Shown here in pieces: positions 1 through 10,877 of a DNA stretch of 64,000 nucleotides. This stretch comes from Melastoma dodecandrum (Eukaryota; Streptophyta; Magnoliopsida; Myrtales; Melastomataceae): NCBI GenBank assembly GCA_029817715.1, contig JARUPY010000473.1:4154001-4218000 (forward strand), written 5' to 3'. The notes beneath the pieces are model-generated. The model searched no databases. It was given only the letters and a program-made list of their open reading frames with translations, and was not told where the DNA came from. The position numbers and the translations under genes are program-made. Each line of letters opens with the position of its first letter. The first letter of the stretch is position 1.

Positions 1-2346
1 CCTTCGCCAAAGAAAGAGTGGAGTATTTAGGTCATTTTATAGAAGTTAGAGGGGTATCTACAGATCCTAAGAAGTTGGAGGCGTTCCAGAATTGGCCCGT
101 ACCAAGGAATGTTAAACAGTTACGGGGATTTTTGGGTCTGACTGGGTATTATAGAAGATTTGTGCAAGGATATGGCACCCTCAGTAAACCACTGACTCAA
201 CTGTTAAAGAAAGATTGCTTTAAGTGGTCACCGGAGGCTCAAGAGGCTTTTTCCAAGCTGAAGGAAGCAATGATAACGACACCCACATTGGCTTTGCCTG
301 ATTTTAACCAACAACTGGTGGTAGAAACGGATGCTAGCCAATATAGGATAGGGACAGTGTTGATGCAAAAGGGTCACCCACTTGCATTCATCAGCAAGGC
401 CCTTGCCCCAAGACATCTGAGTTTGTCAGTATATGAGAAGGAGTTGTTGTCAATTGTTTATGCGGTGGAGAAGTGGCGACATTACCTAATGGGGAGAAGA
501 TTCGTAATCAAGACTGACCATCAGAGTTTGAAGTTTCTATTGGAGCAGAAATTGCATAATGAAATGCAATTTATATGGTTAACCAAGCTGTTGGGTTATG
601 ATTATGAGATTAGTTACAAAAAGGGTAAAGAGAATATTGTGGCTGATGCTCTTTTGCTGATTCCGGGGGCACAAGTAATGACTATTACACTTGATTTGCA
701 TCAGGGAACTTTATTGGATGCTATTAAGGATAGTTGGCTATAGGACAATCAGTTGCAACATATTATACAAAGGCTGCAGATAGGAGACTCTATGGCTTTT
801 GAGTTAAAACAAGAGTTGCGAAATCAAATAATTAACACCTTTCATGCTTCTGCTACTGGGGGACATTCAGGTATTCATAGGACAACTAAAAGAATAGATA
901 GTTTTTGCTATTGGAAAGGGTAGAACAGCATGTCCGGAGCTTTATTAGAGCTTGTGTTGTATGCCAACGATGTAAGTATGATTTGGCGGTAGCACCAGGG
1001 TTGCTGCAACCCATCCCAATTCCGTCTGCAATTTGGATAGATACTACCATGGATTTTATTGTGGGGTTACCTAAATATATGGGGAATGAAGTGATTATGG
1101 TGGTGGTAAATAGGTTAACAACATATGCTCATTTCATAGCCTGCAGCATCCCTATACGGCAGGTAAAGTGGCTGAAGTGTTCCTTAATTCTGTGTACAAG
1201 TTACATGGACTACCACACTCAATTATGATTGACAGGGATACGATATTCCTCAGTGACTTCTGGCAAGAATTATTTAAGCTACAGGGGGTGGATTTGAGGC
1301 TCTCAACAGCTTACCATCCTCAAACGGATGGATAAACCGAACTGGTAAACAGATGCCTTGAAACTTACTTACGATGTATGTGTGCTGATTGTCCTAATCT
1401 GTGGTGTAAATGGTGGCCTTTAGCGGAATGGTGGTATAATACCACTTATCACTCCACTATACATATGTCCCCTTTTGAAGCTCTCTTTGGTTACGAGCCC
1501 CCCATTCATTTACCTTATATCAGAGGGACTTCAACTCACAAGGCAGTGGATCAGGAGCTAACTAACAGGCAAGGAATGATTCAACTTTTGCGTTTTCATA
1601 TTCATCGAGCACAGAATAGGATACAACAGTTGGCGAATAAGAGGAGGTCGGACAGACAATTCAAAGTAGGTGATTGGGTTTATGTTAAGCTACATCCACA
1701 TAAACAGAGTTCGGTGGAGGGAAGACATCAGGGTAAGTTGATGTCATTGTACTTTGGCCCCTATAAGGTCCTTGACAAAATTGGTCAAGTAGCATACAAG
1801 TTGGATCTTCCAGCTTCAGCACATATTCATCCTACTTTCCATGTCTCAAGACTTAAACAAGCAGTAGGGCCTGGTGTACATACCTCTTTGCAACTCCCTA
1901 TCTTGTCCGACGCACCCTCTGTTCCTAAGTATATTCTGCAGCGGAAAATAGTTAAGCGAGGGTATAGAGCAGCAACTCAAGTTCTCGTTAAGTGGACAAA
2001 TAAACCAGAGGAAGAAGCATCATGGGAATACCTATACGAACTTCAGCAGCAGTATCCTCACCTCACCCTTGAGGACAAGGGTGATTTCAAGGGGAGGGCA
2101 GTGATACCAGGAAGAAGAAGACAGGCAGAGGGAAGCGGCAGCGTGGGAAGAGGTGCCCTAGAAGAAGTGCCCGTTGGTGCTATGACCGTTGGAGGAGGGG
2201 GCTTGGGCTGTTTGGAGGGGCTTGGGCTGTCTGAAGACGAGCCTCAACAATTGGTGAAGGAATTAAGTGAGGAGGACGCAGAGGACGCAATTGAAGGGAA
2301 GAGAAGGGATAGAGGATTAAATGGAGAAAGTGGGGAAAATCACTAA
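1..2346 (+). pseudogene. Ty3/gypsy chromovirus pol remnant (RT end, RNase H, integrase, chromodomain)
   Basis: The reading frame is already open at the left edge and encodes the C-terminal part of reverse transcriptase (VEYLGHFI, then LRGFLGLTGYYRRF), followed by RNase H (ETDAS near 327-341, TDHQSLKFLL near 510-540). A stop at 741-743 ends that frame. The integrase zinc finger and core follow in pieces: CVVC at 955-966, the first catalytic Asp in MDFIVGLP near 1050, a frameshift near 1160, the second Asp in MIDRD near 1226, and a nonsense codon (TAA) near 1333 just after HPQTDG. The last block (1378-2346) carries HPTFHVSRLK and then LVKWTNKPEEEASWE, which is a chromodomain, so this is a chromovirus in plus orientation. 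Several breaks make it non-functional. The lineage within chromoviruses was not resolved. The element is truncated by the window edge, so gag and the 5' LTR are not visible. Confidence 0.93.
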
Positions 2347-2598
2347 CAACCTCCAGCAACAGACTCGTATGCGGGGGGAGGAAACAAAAAGGTGACTGAA
2401 GAAAGAGAAGAGGGGACTCAGATATTTTCTGGATGAGAAGAAGGAGGAAGGAGGAATGGAGACGAAGCGGAGACGTGTGTGGAAGATGAAGAAGAAGAGC
2501 TGTGGAGTATAGAAGGATACTGGTGTTAGTTTAATTACTCTATTTTGGTGTGTTTGTTGATGTGTTCTGGTGTAGTGTGTACAGACTAAAGGTTATGA
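2347..2598 (+). mobile_element. 3' noncoding end of the chromovirus, probable polypurine tract and LTR start
   Basis: Just after the chromodomain frame there is a purine run (GCGGGGGGAGGAAAC, 2371-2385) in the position expected for a polypurine tract. It is followed by purine-rich sequence rich in GAAGAAG. A 3' LTR should begin here, but no second copy lies in the window, so its edges cannot be fixed. The sequence turns into the 3' end of the LOB-domain gene by about 2599, which means the LTR is either very short or truncated. Confidence 0.45.
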
Positions 2599-3284
2599 CT
2601 ATTTTTGAGTTGAATCTGAAGGAATCCAGCTTCCTTGAGTCTTTAACCCATTTTCACGTATCAAGACCACAGGTTCTTGACTATGGTTATCGATCAGGGG
2701 CTGGTTCTGGATGTTGCTGGTGTAAGGTATGCTATCAATTATGCAGCTGCCGCTCTCCTCTACATTAGTCATTGGATTTTTGTTATTAGTACCGACTGGA
2801 GCGATCTCTACCTCGACCTGCCCTGCTCGGCCAAGATTTGCTGCGGGATTGCTCTCGCCATACCATGTGAGGGGATCGGATGGCCCTGGTGTGCTTTCGT
2901 TGCCGTATTCGTTATTTAAACTAATTCTTTCTATATGCGTTTGCATCTGGAGGATTTGAGCGGCTTTTTTTGTGCTATGTCCTTCCAGTAATGGAGCTCA
3001 TGCGAAACCCTAGCATACTCGCCATACATCCCTAAGACAGGATGACTCTGCCGCGTGAACGCTTCCCTCACGAGCGACTCCACTAGCAAATTCCTGTCGA
3101 TTTCGCTCATCCTTAGTATCATCCTCGTCATGTTGCTCGTCTTGAATACCCGGTGCACGACCAGGTATTCCCTTTCTCTCTCGGCTGGGAAGTACGGAGC
3201 GAGGATACAATACTCGTCGCACCTCGCCCTGGCATTCTTGCAAGCGGCACATGGCCGGCGGTTATAGGGTCGCCGAACGGTCAT
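2599..3284 (-). pseudogene. LOB-domain (LBD/ASL) transcription factor gene with a 1-nt frameshift
   Basis: LBD proteins are plant-specific nuclear DNA-binding regulators of organ boundaries and development. The minus-strand ORF from ATG 3284 begins MTVRRPYNRRPCAACK and shows the diagnostic CX2CX6CX3C zinc motif (CAACKNARARCDEYC), then APYFPAE and a degenerate GAS block (VVHRVFKTSNMTRMI). The LX6LX3LX6L coiled coil of class I is not evident. The frame stops early at 2931. One base later in phase the frame reads AAQILQMQTHIERI and stays open to 2599. The switch falls in a run of seven A (minus strand; plus-strand T run near 2965-2971), so one missing A restores about 228 residues in a single exon. 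The cause is either real inactivation or an assembly or sequencing error in a homopolymer. I chose the start at 3284 because the longer frame to 3299 begins with TTG. The chromovirus remnant lies directly downstream. Confidence 0.8.
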
Positions 3285-3979
3285 CCTACATAGTCCCAAC
3301 AGATCAAACGCATTGAATCAAATTCTAGCAAGCATTTATCAATCATCTCGATTAGAAGAAATGATCACAAACCTTGAAGAATGGATTGGGGCAGTTCTTG
3401 CAGAAAATTGATGATTAGGGTTTAATAATATTGTTATCTATAGAAGAGCAAATGGATAAAGTAAAAAGATTACACCCAATAACGTATCAGTTGGATTGAG
3501 ATTCTGTTATCATTTATTGTTTGAGTTTTCATGCTCGGTGAAATTTGATTTTCAAACATGAATAACTGAGTTCCTGAGTTTGAAACTCGGTATGGCGTGC
3601 CTAAACTGAGTTATAGCTCCTGCGTTTGATGCGTTTAAGTTCTAGCCATGGATGATTGGTAAGCACGGAGGCTTGCGGTCCACAACCCCAGAATCAGAGG
3701 GATTGTCGAACGTATTCACATCTTCGTGCGTCTGTTTGAATGTAGAAAGACATTGCCAAAATGCAGGCCAGAGAAGAAAATGGGAAGGAGGATCAAAGGA
3801 AGAAGATATTGTGGTTCCTGCGACAGCAATGTCATCGAGGAAGCTTACATCTAGCGACAACCATGAACCCGTGTTAGGCGAAAAATCAGAGTTAAAGTAG
3901 GAAAGTATAGGTTATAACGCCAAAAAGGACTCAGGAAACCATGGATTGCATCATCCATCGAACAGAGATCCTAACAGAC
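3285..3979. other. Intergenic, no gene seen
   Basis: This is AT-rich sequence upstream of the LOB-domain gene. It probably contains that gene's promoter and 5' leader. I found no convincing ORF, repeat or RNA gene. Short ORFs near 3642-3900 show no recognisable motif. Confidence 0.5.
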
Positions 3980-4717
3980 TGTACACGCACCCTCCGGCCT
4001 AGCACACGCGCTGCAGTACGGAAGACACGAGAATTCGGGCCCGCTCCCCCAAGGCCCATTCCGGTCGGCATCGCGACTCGAACGTCGGATGCTACGGAAG
4101 GAAATCGGGTTGGGGCCTCCCTTGGTTCCCGAATGGGCCTGCGGGGCATTTCGCCAACCGTCTCCAGTTCCTTGAAGGTGACAGGCGAAAGACTGCGTTA
4201 AGGTCGTTCGTGAATTTTAAGGAGGACTCGGGGAGCGGCTCGTGTCGCCGTTACCTCATCCGTAAAAATGTTGTTATTGCTTAACTTAGGTAAGCTATTA
4301 CGGAGTCGCCACCGACTTATTTTAAAACTGTTTAAGTCGGGAAAACAATTGGTTCGGGGATTCATATTTACTAACTCTTACATTCTAACATGCGAAGAGA
4401 AGGTGGCGTTGGCTCCAAAAGTTTGCTTTTGGTTAACGGGTGTTAGACCCGATCCAGGCATGACTCCGGACTCATGTCACTGTTTTATGGGCATTGCCCT
4501 CGATTCGGGCTTTGGACCCAAACTCATGTTTGTTCAATTTTAAAACAACACAACATAAATCCTATGGCCTAGATCATGCGTGTAAATCACAAACAATTAT
4601 TGAGATCAAAGAGACGGGGAAGGGCGGTAACTGCGGGCCTATGCACTTGGACCCGCAGCCCGTTACAGGTGGATTCAAAATAATTTCGGGGAGGCCCGCA
4701 CCTCCCCTTTTGTAGCC
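3980..4717 (+). repeat. Left arm of a large inverted repeat
   Basis: This arm of about 740 bp matches the reverse complement of 8157-8884. Landmarks shared in the same order are GGCCTAGC followed by a GCGCGC-like stretch near 3998, ACGGAGTYGCCACCGACTT near 4299, AAACTGTTTAAGT, ACATGCGAAG, TTGCTTTTGGTTAACG near 4421, GATCCRGGCATGACTCCG, CCTATGCACTTG and GGGGAGGCCYGCACCTCC near 4687. The arms are diverged (many substitutions and small indels), so this is an old structure. The motif GGAGTCGCCACCGA resembles sequence beside primer-binding sites of Tat/Ogre-type Ty3/gypsy elements, so an origin in retrotransposon noncoding DNA is likely but unproven. Confidence 0.75.
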
Positions 4718-7700
4718 TAGATGAAGGTCGGGGCCGCTTTATTGTCTTGACATCGCGGAAAGATCCACGCTGTATGATACACGCGCCTTCAAGTAAATCT
4801 TCGAAACAATTGGAGTCAATCCTTACGAAATTGCACGCTCAGTGTACATGCAAAACAAAATACATTAAATATCCTAAACCCTAAGTAAATATCCAACCAT
4901 ACATTAAATAAATAGATTAATGACAAGCATGTTTGTCAAATATCACACAAATCTAATGATGAAATTACGATTTATGCGGCTGCAGAGTAAAACGAGTATG
5001 CTGATGCAAATGCGGCGTACACAGGTCTGGAAAACAGACCATAACTTCACCTAGGATTGTCCGATCAAAGTGAAATTAAAAACCTCATATTTGGATCTTA
5101 ATGAGTAATTCGCATGTGAATTTCACCAAAATCCAACGGTGGAACCTCTTGAGATCAAGGGTGAAACGCGGCTGTTCGCAGGAACAGGACAGCCCTCATT
5201 CGCAACATTTTTCCTATTATATCTCAGTCATTGGTCATCTGATTAGAATAAAAAATGACTTCGCGGTTTATGAAATAAAGAAGCTACATATCAAGTTTCA
5301 GCCAAATCCAACGGTGGATTCCCGACTTATGCAAGCGCAAAGTCGGGCACCCATGCAGGTTTCCTCGATTCCTGCAAATAAAGGCTTTAAATAAAAATGT
5401 GAAACACGACGTACGTATAAGATAAAAATACGCACAGTATGTCATAATGACCATGCTTAAAAGATGGACATGTCCATCAAATTTGACGATGATCTAACGG
5501 TGAAATCGTTCAGCATCTCGCAAAGAACGGGGTTGTAACTTACAGCAAGTTCAGCTTTGCAGGTGCTATATTCATCAGTTCGTGTTCAAATTAACCAGAA
5601 GCTTCGACGGTCAAAATATACATGTATACGACCTTCTTTAACTCTAGTTTGTTTTTGGAAAGTTGTAGATGATCCAACAGTTGGATCTCTTGAGATTCCC
5701 TTCGAAGCGAGACTGACTGCACGTACGTCCTTCGCTTCGAGGGTCCTATCTCAGTCCTTGATCGCCGTAAAAAGATGATAAATTATGTCAAGACCGTCAC
5801 CCATTGAGGATCATTTGGTCTGCGGAGTCGAGGTCAGCCAACGTGCATAGCCCCTTCGAAAAGTCTGCTCTTTGGAGCTGTAATGACAACGGACGGCGAA
5901 ATGAGAGACCAGAGGGTTCTCCGCCGTTTCCATGCCATACACAGGCCCGAAATCGGCCCTCCAAGCTATAGTATAAGCTTTGGGGCTTAGGGAAAAGATG
6001 GGCACATGTTTTTAAAGTGTTTTGGACAGTAAATAAGGACTATGCATGAGCGGCAAACGAGTCTCAACCGCAAACAACGTTTATGACTTTGATGCATACA
6101 CATGCCTACGAGAATGAACGTTTCTCAGCCTACAAGACTCCAAATGACCTCAAACTAACTTCAAAAGATGCATATCGAAGTAAGGAAGAGATATTACCAC
6201 AATCCGATGCCGAACGAAAAAGTTACACTCCGTCGACTGACCCTCCTGCAGTCTGGCCGAGGCTGTTCCACTCCGTATGCGTTTGATTGCTCGTTCCATG
6301 TCACATGTGACAAGTTAAGCACGGAGGGAATGTGGATTAGCCACTTTCTAAGCAAGAGAAGGGGGTGAGCGTGTAGGGAAAAGAGGTGGAAAACTCACCG
6401 AGGGAGTCGCCTCGCCCCGGGGTTGCCCTAGGAAGAATCAAGGAGACTTTGGATCCTTCGAGGTATGGAGGCTGCTGGTCGTCAAAGCTTGCTGCAGCTG
6501 GTGCGTTCAGTCACATTAAAGGCCATCCCGTTTGCTGTTGCCGCTGCCACCTCCAGTCATGGTTGACAGCCACCGGGTTTGAGTTGGTAATGAGGGGGAG
6601 GCTTCCGCGAGGTTGTTGAATCTACCTTGGGGTTCGTCGAGGAAGATCGAAAACAAAGGAGAGGAGTTCCGAAGACTTTCTCCCTCGGGAGGAGTTCCCC
6701 CCTTTTGTTTAAGGAGGAGATGTCTCCTCTTATTGCTGAAGACCTTCTCCATTCAAAGAGGGGGTCTCCCGCCCAAAGTTCTTCCTTTTTGTTGTCCGAG
6801 GCCCTGAAGCATGGGGAAGGGAAACTCATTGGTTTTCACCAAAACGAGCAGCTTCGGGAGGCGCAGTCGGACAGGAGCAGGGACTTCTTTTGGCCAAGAC
6901 CATCGTGAATGGGGGCCAGGTCAAAGCTGTGAGACGAAAGGGGGAAAGGAAGGTCGTCTTCCTTCTTTGGTGATGGGGCAACCTACGAGGCAGCAGGGGA
7001 TCGAATCCTCCCTTGGCAAACCCATGGGGAATGAGGATTTTGTCATTTATACCATCCCCCGTTCCGTTTAGCAGCAAAGGGGGAAAACAAATTATCGGCG
7101 ATAGGACGAATCGATGTGTTGGCCCAACCGTCCGAGCACCCTTGGGAAATTCCGACTGGACAAGCGTGATGTTGTCAAAGCATGATGTTGCGACGCTTCT
7201 TGCTCACGTAAATCATCGTAGAGCGTGTGTTTTACGTGTTAAAAAAATCAGTTCAAGGCTAATCTTTCATGATTAAGACTTTACCGGGTCGGCGACCAAT
7301 TTGGGGGGATCGACACCGACCACCTAATGACACCACCTCCCGTGCCCTTTCCCGAAACAGAAATTTTCTTCGAACCCCTACCTCAGCTACACTCCGCACG
7401 ATCTCTCTGAGTCTGCATCCAGAATGTTTTCCACTCTAAGGTGCAACAAATCTTGGACGCCTACAATATTCAGAGAGCGCTACCGGTTGTTTCGAGTCAT
7501 GGTGCAGTAGTAGCTGTTCGATCCCTGGGAATCAGGGGGAAGGTCTTCGTCTGTGCAGATTATAATAAGATAATGGAGTGGCTGTTGGGAAAACTGCTTC
7601 ATGAACCGATGGGAAACAACAAGGGTGTACGCGATCTAGACAAACTAATATTAGCAAATACCTTCACCGCGCAAGTACACTCTCTTTAAGGAATTATTCG

Positions 7701-8156
7701 CCCCCATTATGACGTTGGAGGATCGACGTCAACGGGCCACACAACGCCCCCTTATCTTCCTACGTCACGGAGGATCGACATCAACGGGCCATACAACGCC
7801 CCCTTATCTTCCTACGTCACGGAGGATCGACATCAACGGGCCACACTACGCCCCCTTATCTTCCTACGTCACGGAGGATTGACATCAACGGGCTACACAA
7901 TGCCCCGTGAGTATCATTCTCACTCACCCAGTCACTTCTAATTATTTGACATGTCTTAATTAGAATTTTCTGACCACCATTTTCTCCACTGCATTCTGGT
8001 TTGATTTGCATGAAAATCAACCGAGTTTCACGGGAATTCGACAAGACGAATTTTGAAGACTGAAGGCTTAAAGGCGCGTGTAACAAACCGCGTGGGTTAG
8101 TCTACCGCGGCCTAAAAACCGTCGGTTCGAAGTCAAGCTTTCTCATCTGTCATTTC
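4718..8156. other. Spacer between the inverted-repeat arms; degenerate noncoding repeats
   Basis: This is 3.4 kb without a credible gene. Around 5130-5710 four degenerate units share a core like ATCCAACGGTGGA followed by CTCTTGAGAT or similar (near 5133, 5299, 5488 and 5670), spaced roughly 170-190 bp apart. Sequence near 7288-7325 (TCGGCGACCAATTTGGGGGGATCG) and the GC-rich stretch 6380-7080 look like retrotransposon noncoding DNA. No reverse transcriptase, transposase or other domain is recognisable in any frame, and the many short ORFs here look random. Confidence 0.5.
7700..7905. repeat. Tandem repeat, about 52-53 bp unit, about four copies
   Basis: Units read CTTCCTACGTCACGGAGGAT, then CGACATCAACGGGCCA, then a short variable part ending ACGCCCCC. 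Copies are nearly identical in the middle and diverge at the ends (TATGACGTTGGAGG at the left, GATTGACATCAACGGGCTAC at the right). Each unit includes TACGTCAC, a bZIP-type ACGT core, which may be coincidental. Confidence 0.85.
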
Positions 8157-8884
8157 TGGTACAAAGAGGAGGTGCAGGCCTCCCCGAAACAAATTACATA
8201 TCCACCTGTAAAGGGCTACGGGCCCAAGTGCATAGGTCCGTAGTCACCCTCCTTCCCCGCCCCCTTTTATCTCAAAATTGTTTGTGCTTATACGTATGTC
8301 GTTAGGCAACTTAGGTTTATTATCGTATGTTGATGTAAATCAACAAACATGAGTTCGGGCCCAACGCCTGTAAAACAGTGACATGAGTTCGGAGTCATGC
8401 CCGGATCGGGTTCAATGCTCGTTAACCAAAAGCAATCTTTTAGAGCAAACGCCACTTCTTCGCATGTTTAGATGAAGAGCTAGCAAATAGGAATCCCTGA
8501 ACCAAATTGTTTTTCCAACTTAAACAGTTTTAAAAAATAAGTCGGTGGCAACTCCGTAATTGCTTACCTAGGTTAAGCAACAACAATTTTTACGGAACCA
8601 TCATGGATGAGGGAAGGCGACACAAGCCCCTCCCAATACTCCCGAAAATTCCTTCTGTGGATCTTGCTCCTCCTTTCGTCGTTCGCCTTCTCAAGGAGCA
8701 TGTAGACGATCGGCGAGGTCTGAGCAGGCCCGGTTAGGAATCCAGGGAGGATCGACCCCGGTTTCCTTCGCAGCGCCTAGACATTTGAGTCTTGGCATCG
8801 ATCGGAGGGCACCAGGGGGAGTGGGTCCGAATCCTCGTGTCGTCCATACAGCAGCGCGCGCGCTAGGCCAAAGGGCGTGCGTAC
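8157..8884 (-). repeat. Right arm of the large inverted repeat
   Basis: This is the reverse-complement partner of 3980-4717. The inner end is at GGAGGTGCAGGCCTCC (near 8169) and the outer end is near GTACAACGG (8881). The same landmarks appear inverted: GCACAAACAATT, CCAAAAGCAATC, GCCACTTCTTCGCATG, AAGTCGGTGGCAACTCCGTA and GCGCGCGCGCTAGGCC. The two arms plus spacer span about 4.9 kb. Confidence 0.75.
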
Positions 8885-9020
8885 AACGGCCGTAGAAGAC
8901 AAGTTCAGGCAATTTGCTTTGTTCAAGGTCACTGGAATGTTCAACCATCTGTTTTCTCCCAAGCTCTCTGTTCAGGGCTTATTGTGGTGAGCCAATGAGT
9001 TGATTTACCTCACATTAATC

Positions 9021-9735
9021 TGTTTACAAGGTAAAATGGCATTTTTTGCAAGGTCAAGCCTAATATCGACGAGACCATGCGTAACGGCAAGCCTAGAGAG
9101 AAAAGCCATCGATGATGGAGACTCCATGGTTCGTCGATGGACATCATTGACAGCATCGACGGCTGGCGTAGAAGCGGCACAATCGACGGCTGGCGTAGAA
9201 GCGGCACAATCGACGGCTGGCGTAGAAGCAGCTCAATCGACGGATGGCGTAGAAACAGCTCCATCAAAGGATAGCGTAGAAGCAGCTCCATCGACGCCTG
9301 GCGTAGAAGCAGCTCCATCGACTGCTGGCATAAAAGCAGGTGGCATTGACGGCTGGCGTAGAAGTAGGTGCCATCGATGGGTGTCGTCGCAGCAATTGTT
9401 CCTGCCTTAGAAGCACTTTGACGTTATCGCAGCAGGAGCATTTTGACGTTGTCGCAGCAGGAGCACTTTGACGTTGTCGCAAACGCTATGATGACAATTT
9501 AAGTGTAGTAGCACGTTTTTAATATGTTTTGGTCGACATTTACTTAGATTATATCTATAAATAAGTCGTCCCTGGTCAATTATATAAGACACCAGACAAC
9601 CTTTTTATAACCCCGAAGGGCTGCTTGATTGTCAACTTGACTGTCATTTTAAGTGTTGTGGAATGGCCGTAAGTTTTATCCTTTATACTTAGTGAGATTC
9701 TGATTGTTTTTTTATTCATTTATTTTATTGGCTAT
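9021..9735 (+). mobile_element. LTR fragment related to the 31-42 kb Ty3/gypsy element
   Basis: It starts TGTTTACAAGGTAAAATGGC, matching the start of the minus-strand LTRs at 31938 and 42017 (TGTTTACACGATAAACGTCA). It also contains their central block in the same order: TATCTATAAATAAGTCG (TATA box, about 9549), ACCCCGAAGGGCTGCTTGATTG (about 9610), AAGTGTTGTGGAATGGCCGTAAG and TTTATTTTATTGGC. After TTGGC the similarity is lost, so the 3' end is missing or diverged and no target-site duplication could be assigned. The U3 part carries a 27-bp minisatellite that the other copies lack. Confidence 0.75.
9155..9380 (+). repeat. 27-bp minisatellite inside the U3 of the LTR fragment
   Basis: About eight imperfect copies of CGACGGCTGGCGTAGAAG plus GCGGCACAAT or GCAGCTCCAT variants. 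Because 27 is a multiple of three it produces a repetitive ORF on both strands (for example repeated AGVEAAQST-like residues), which should not be read as a protein. A second short array follows at 9405-9482 with a unit near TTTGACGTTGTCGCAGCAGGAGCA. Confidence 0.85.
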
Positions 9736-10237
9736 AAAAAAGAAACTGCATCGAAGAGATATGTGTTCAGATAAATTACATATCTGACAAGGGAATGTTT
9801 TTTTTTTTTTGTAGATTTGAAAAGTTCAAGCTGCTAATAACTTTTTCAATAAAATAAAGGTTCTATTTCAATAAAAAAACAATGGTTGCTTCCATTGCTT
9901 CCATTGGAAACAAGTTGCCGAGGTCAACGGACATGACTCGTCCCCTTCGTTCCAATCCCACCAGAGACAGAGGACATAATCTATCCGCAGGCACGCAACT
10001 GAAGGACAATGACTTTCCATTTCTCGAGAACCAATTAAAAAGTGGGTTAAAGAGCTTTAAACCTTTATTTAATGCTTTTGGTGGATGAATCACATCCCAG
10101 AATCAGAGCAAGATCATTGCAAAGGAAAAGTCGTGTCCCGTAGAATAATGATTAGTATCATCTCCTCGATGACAGTGCAGGAAACTTCAAATCCCAGCGC
10201 CAACCAGACCTTTTTCTAACGAGTGCTAAAACCTCCT
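9736..10237. other. Intergenic between two LTRs, nothing recognised
   Basis: This is AT-rich DNA with a T run near 9799-9811. A short plus-strand ORF near 9882-10088 lacks homologous motifs. It could be a remnant of retrotransposon interior, but no primer-binding site or polypurine tract was seen. Confidence 0.4.
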
Positions 10238-10782
10238 TGTTTACATTGTAAACGACATTTTGAGTTTTTAGTGATGTACTTTGGTGGACATTAAGATCGA
10301 CAGAGGTATTCGCCAGGATAAAGATCGATGCTAGAGGGAGTGCTGATCGACGAACAGCGTGATCGAAGAAAAAGTTCCATCGACCGCCTTCAGTATCGAC
10401 AAGGGACCTCAACATCTAGAGACGGTGTATTCGAAGCATTGATAGTGGCGTCGTAGTAGTAGTCAATCGATAGGTAGTTTTAGGGTAATCACCACGTGGT
10501 AAATATGCGTCGGGACGACGGTTATTTATTAGTGTCCTATAAATAAGCCAGCCCCGATTCGTTGTAGGCACACGACAATCATTTCATGACCCCGAAGGGC
10601 TGTTTGATTGTCAACTTATCTGTACGCAATTGTTTTAGGCATTCTGTAATGGCTGTAAGTTGTTTTCTTGATACTTAGTGAATTCTCTTTTGTTCCTTTT
10701 GTCTGTTTACTTTATTGGCGACCACATTCTTTTCAACACTTTGAGTCCCCATTATATCGCGACATGTTTTGCCATGCGAACA
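10238..10782 (+). mobile_element. Solo LTR, same family as the 31-42 kb Ty3/gypsy element
   Basis: It begins TGTTTACATTGTAAACGACA and ends CGCGACATGTTTTGCCATGCGAACA, the plus-strand equivalents of the complete LTRs at 31362-31938 and 41439-42017. It is flanked by CTCCT (10233-10237) and CCCCT (10783-10787), a 5-bp target-site duplication with one mismatch. Length is 545 bp against 577 and 579 bp for the paired LTRs. It has the family TATA box (CTATAAATAAG near 10540) and the CCCCGAAGGG core at 10590. No internal region is attached, so it arose by LTR-LTR recombination. It lies about 100 bp upstream of the ACX3 pseudogene start. Confidence 0.88.
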
Positions 10783-10877
10783 CCCCTCGTCCCCCTATCT
10801 TCCCTTCTCAATCTCAATATCTAATCTTAGTTTTCTTTCCTTCTTCTTCTTCCCTCTTTCCTGTAATTACGACCCGC

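Noticed and set aside
7700..7905. Regularly spaced repeats that could suggest a CRISPR array
   Set aside because: Units are directly tandem without unique spacers and the genome is plant nuclear.
8115..8140. GGTTCGAAGTC resembling a tRNA T-arm
   Set aside because: No acceptor stem, A box or anticodon arm could be placed around it; no tRNA gene found.
9000..9482. Repetitive ORFs on both strands (AGVEAAQST-like and LLLRQPS-like repeats)
   Set aside because: They are translations of a 27-bp minisatellite in an LTR; a unit length divisible by three keeps any frame open.
9021..10782. The LTRs at 9021 and 10238 as the two ends of a single element
   Set aside because: The right LTR has its own probable duplication (CTCCT/CCCCT), the two differ strongly, and no primer-binding site or polypurine tract lies between them.
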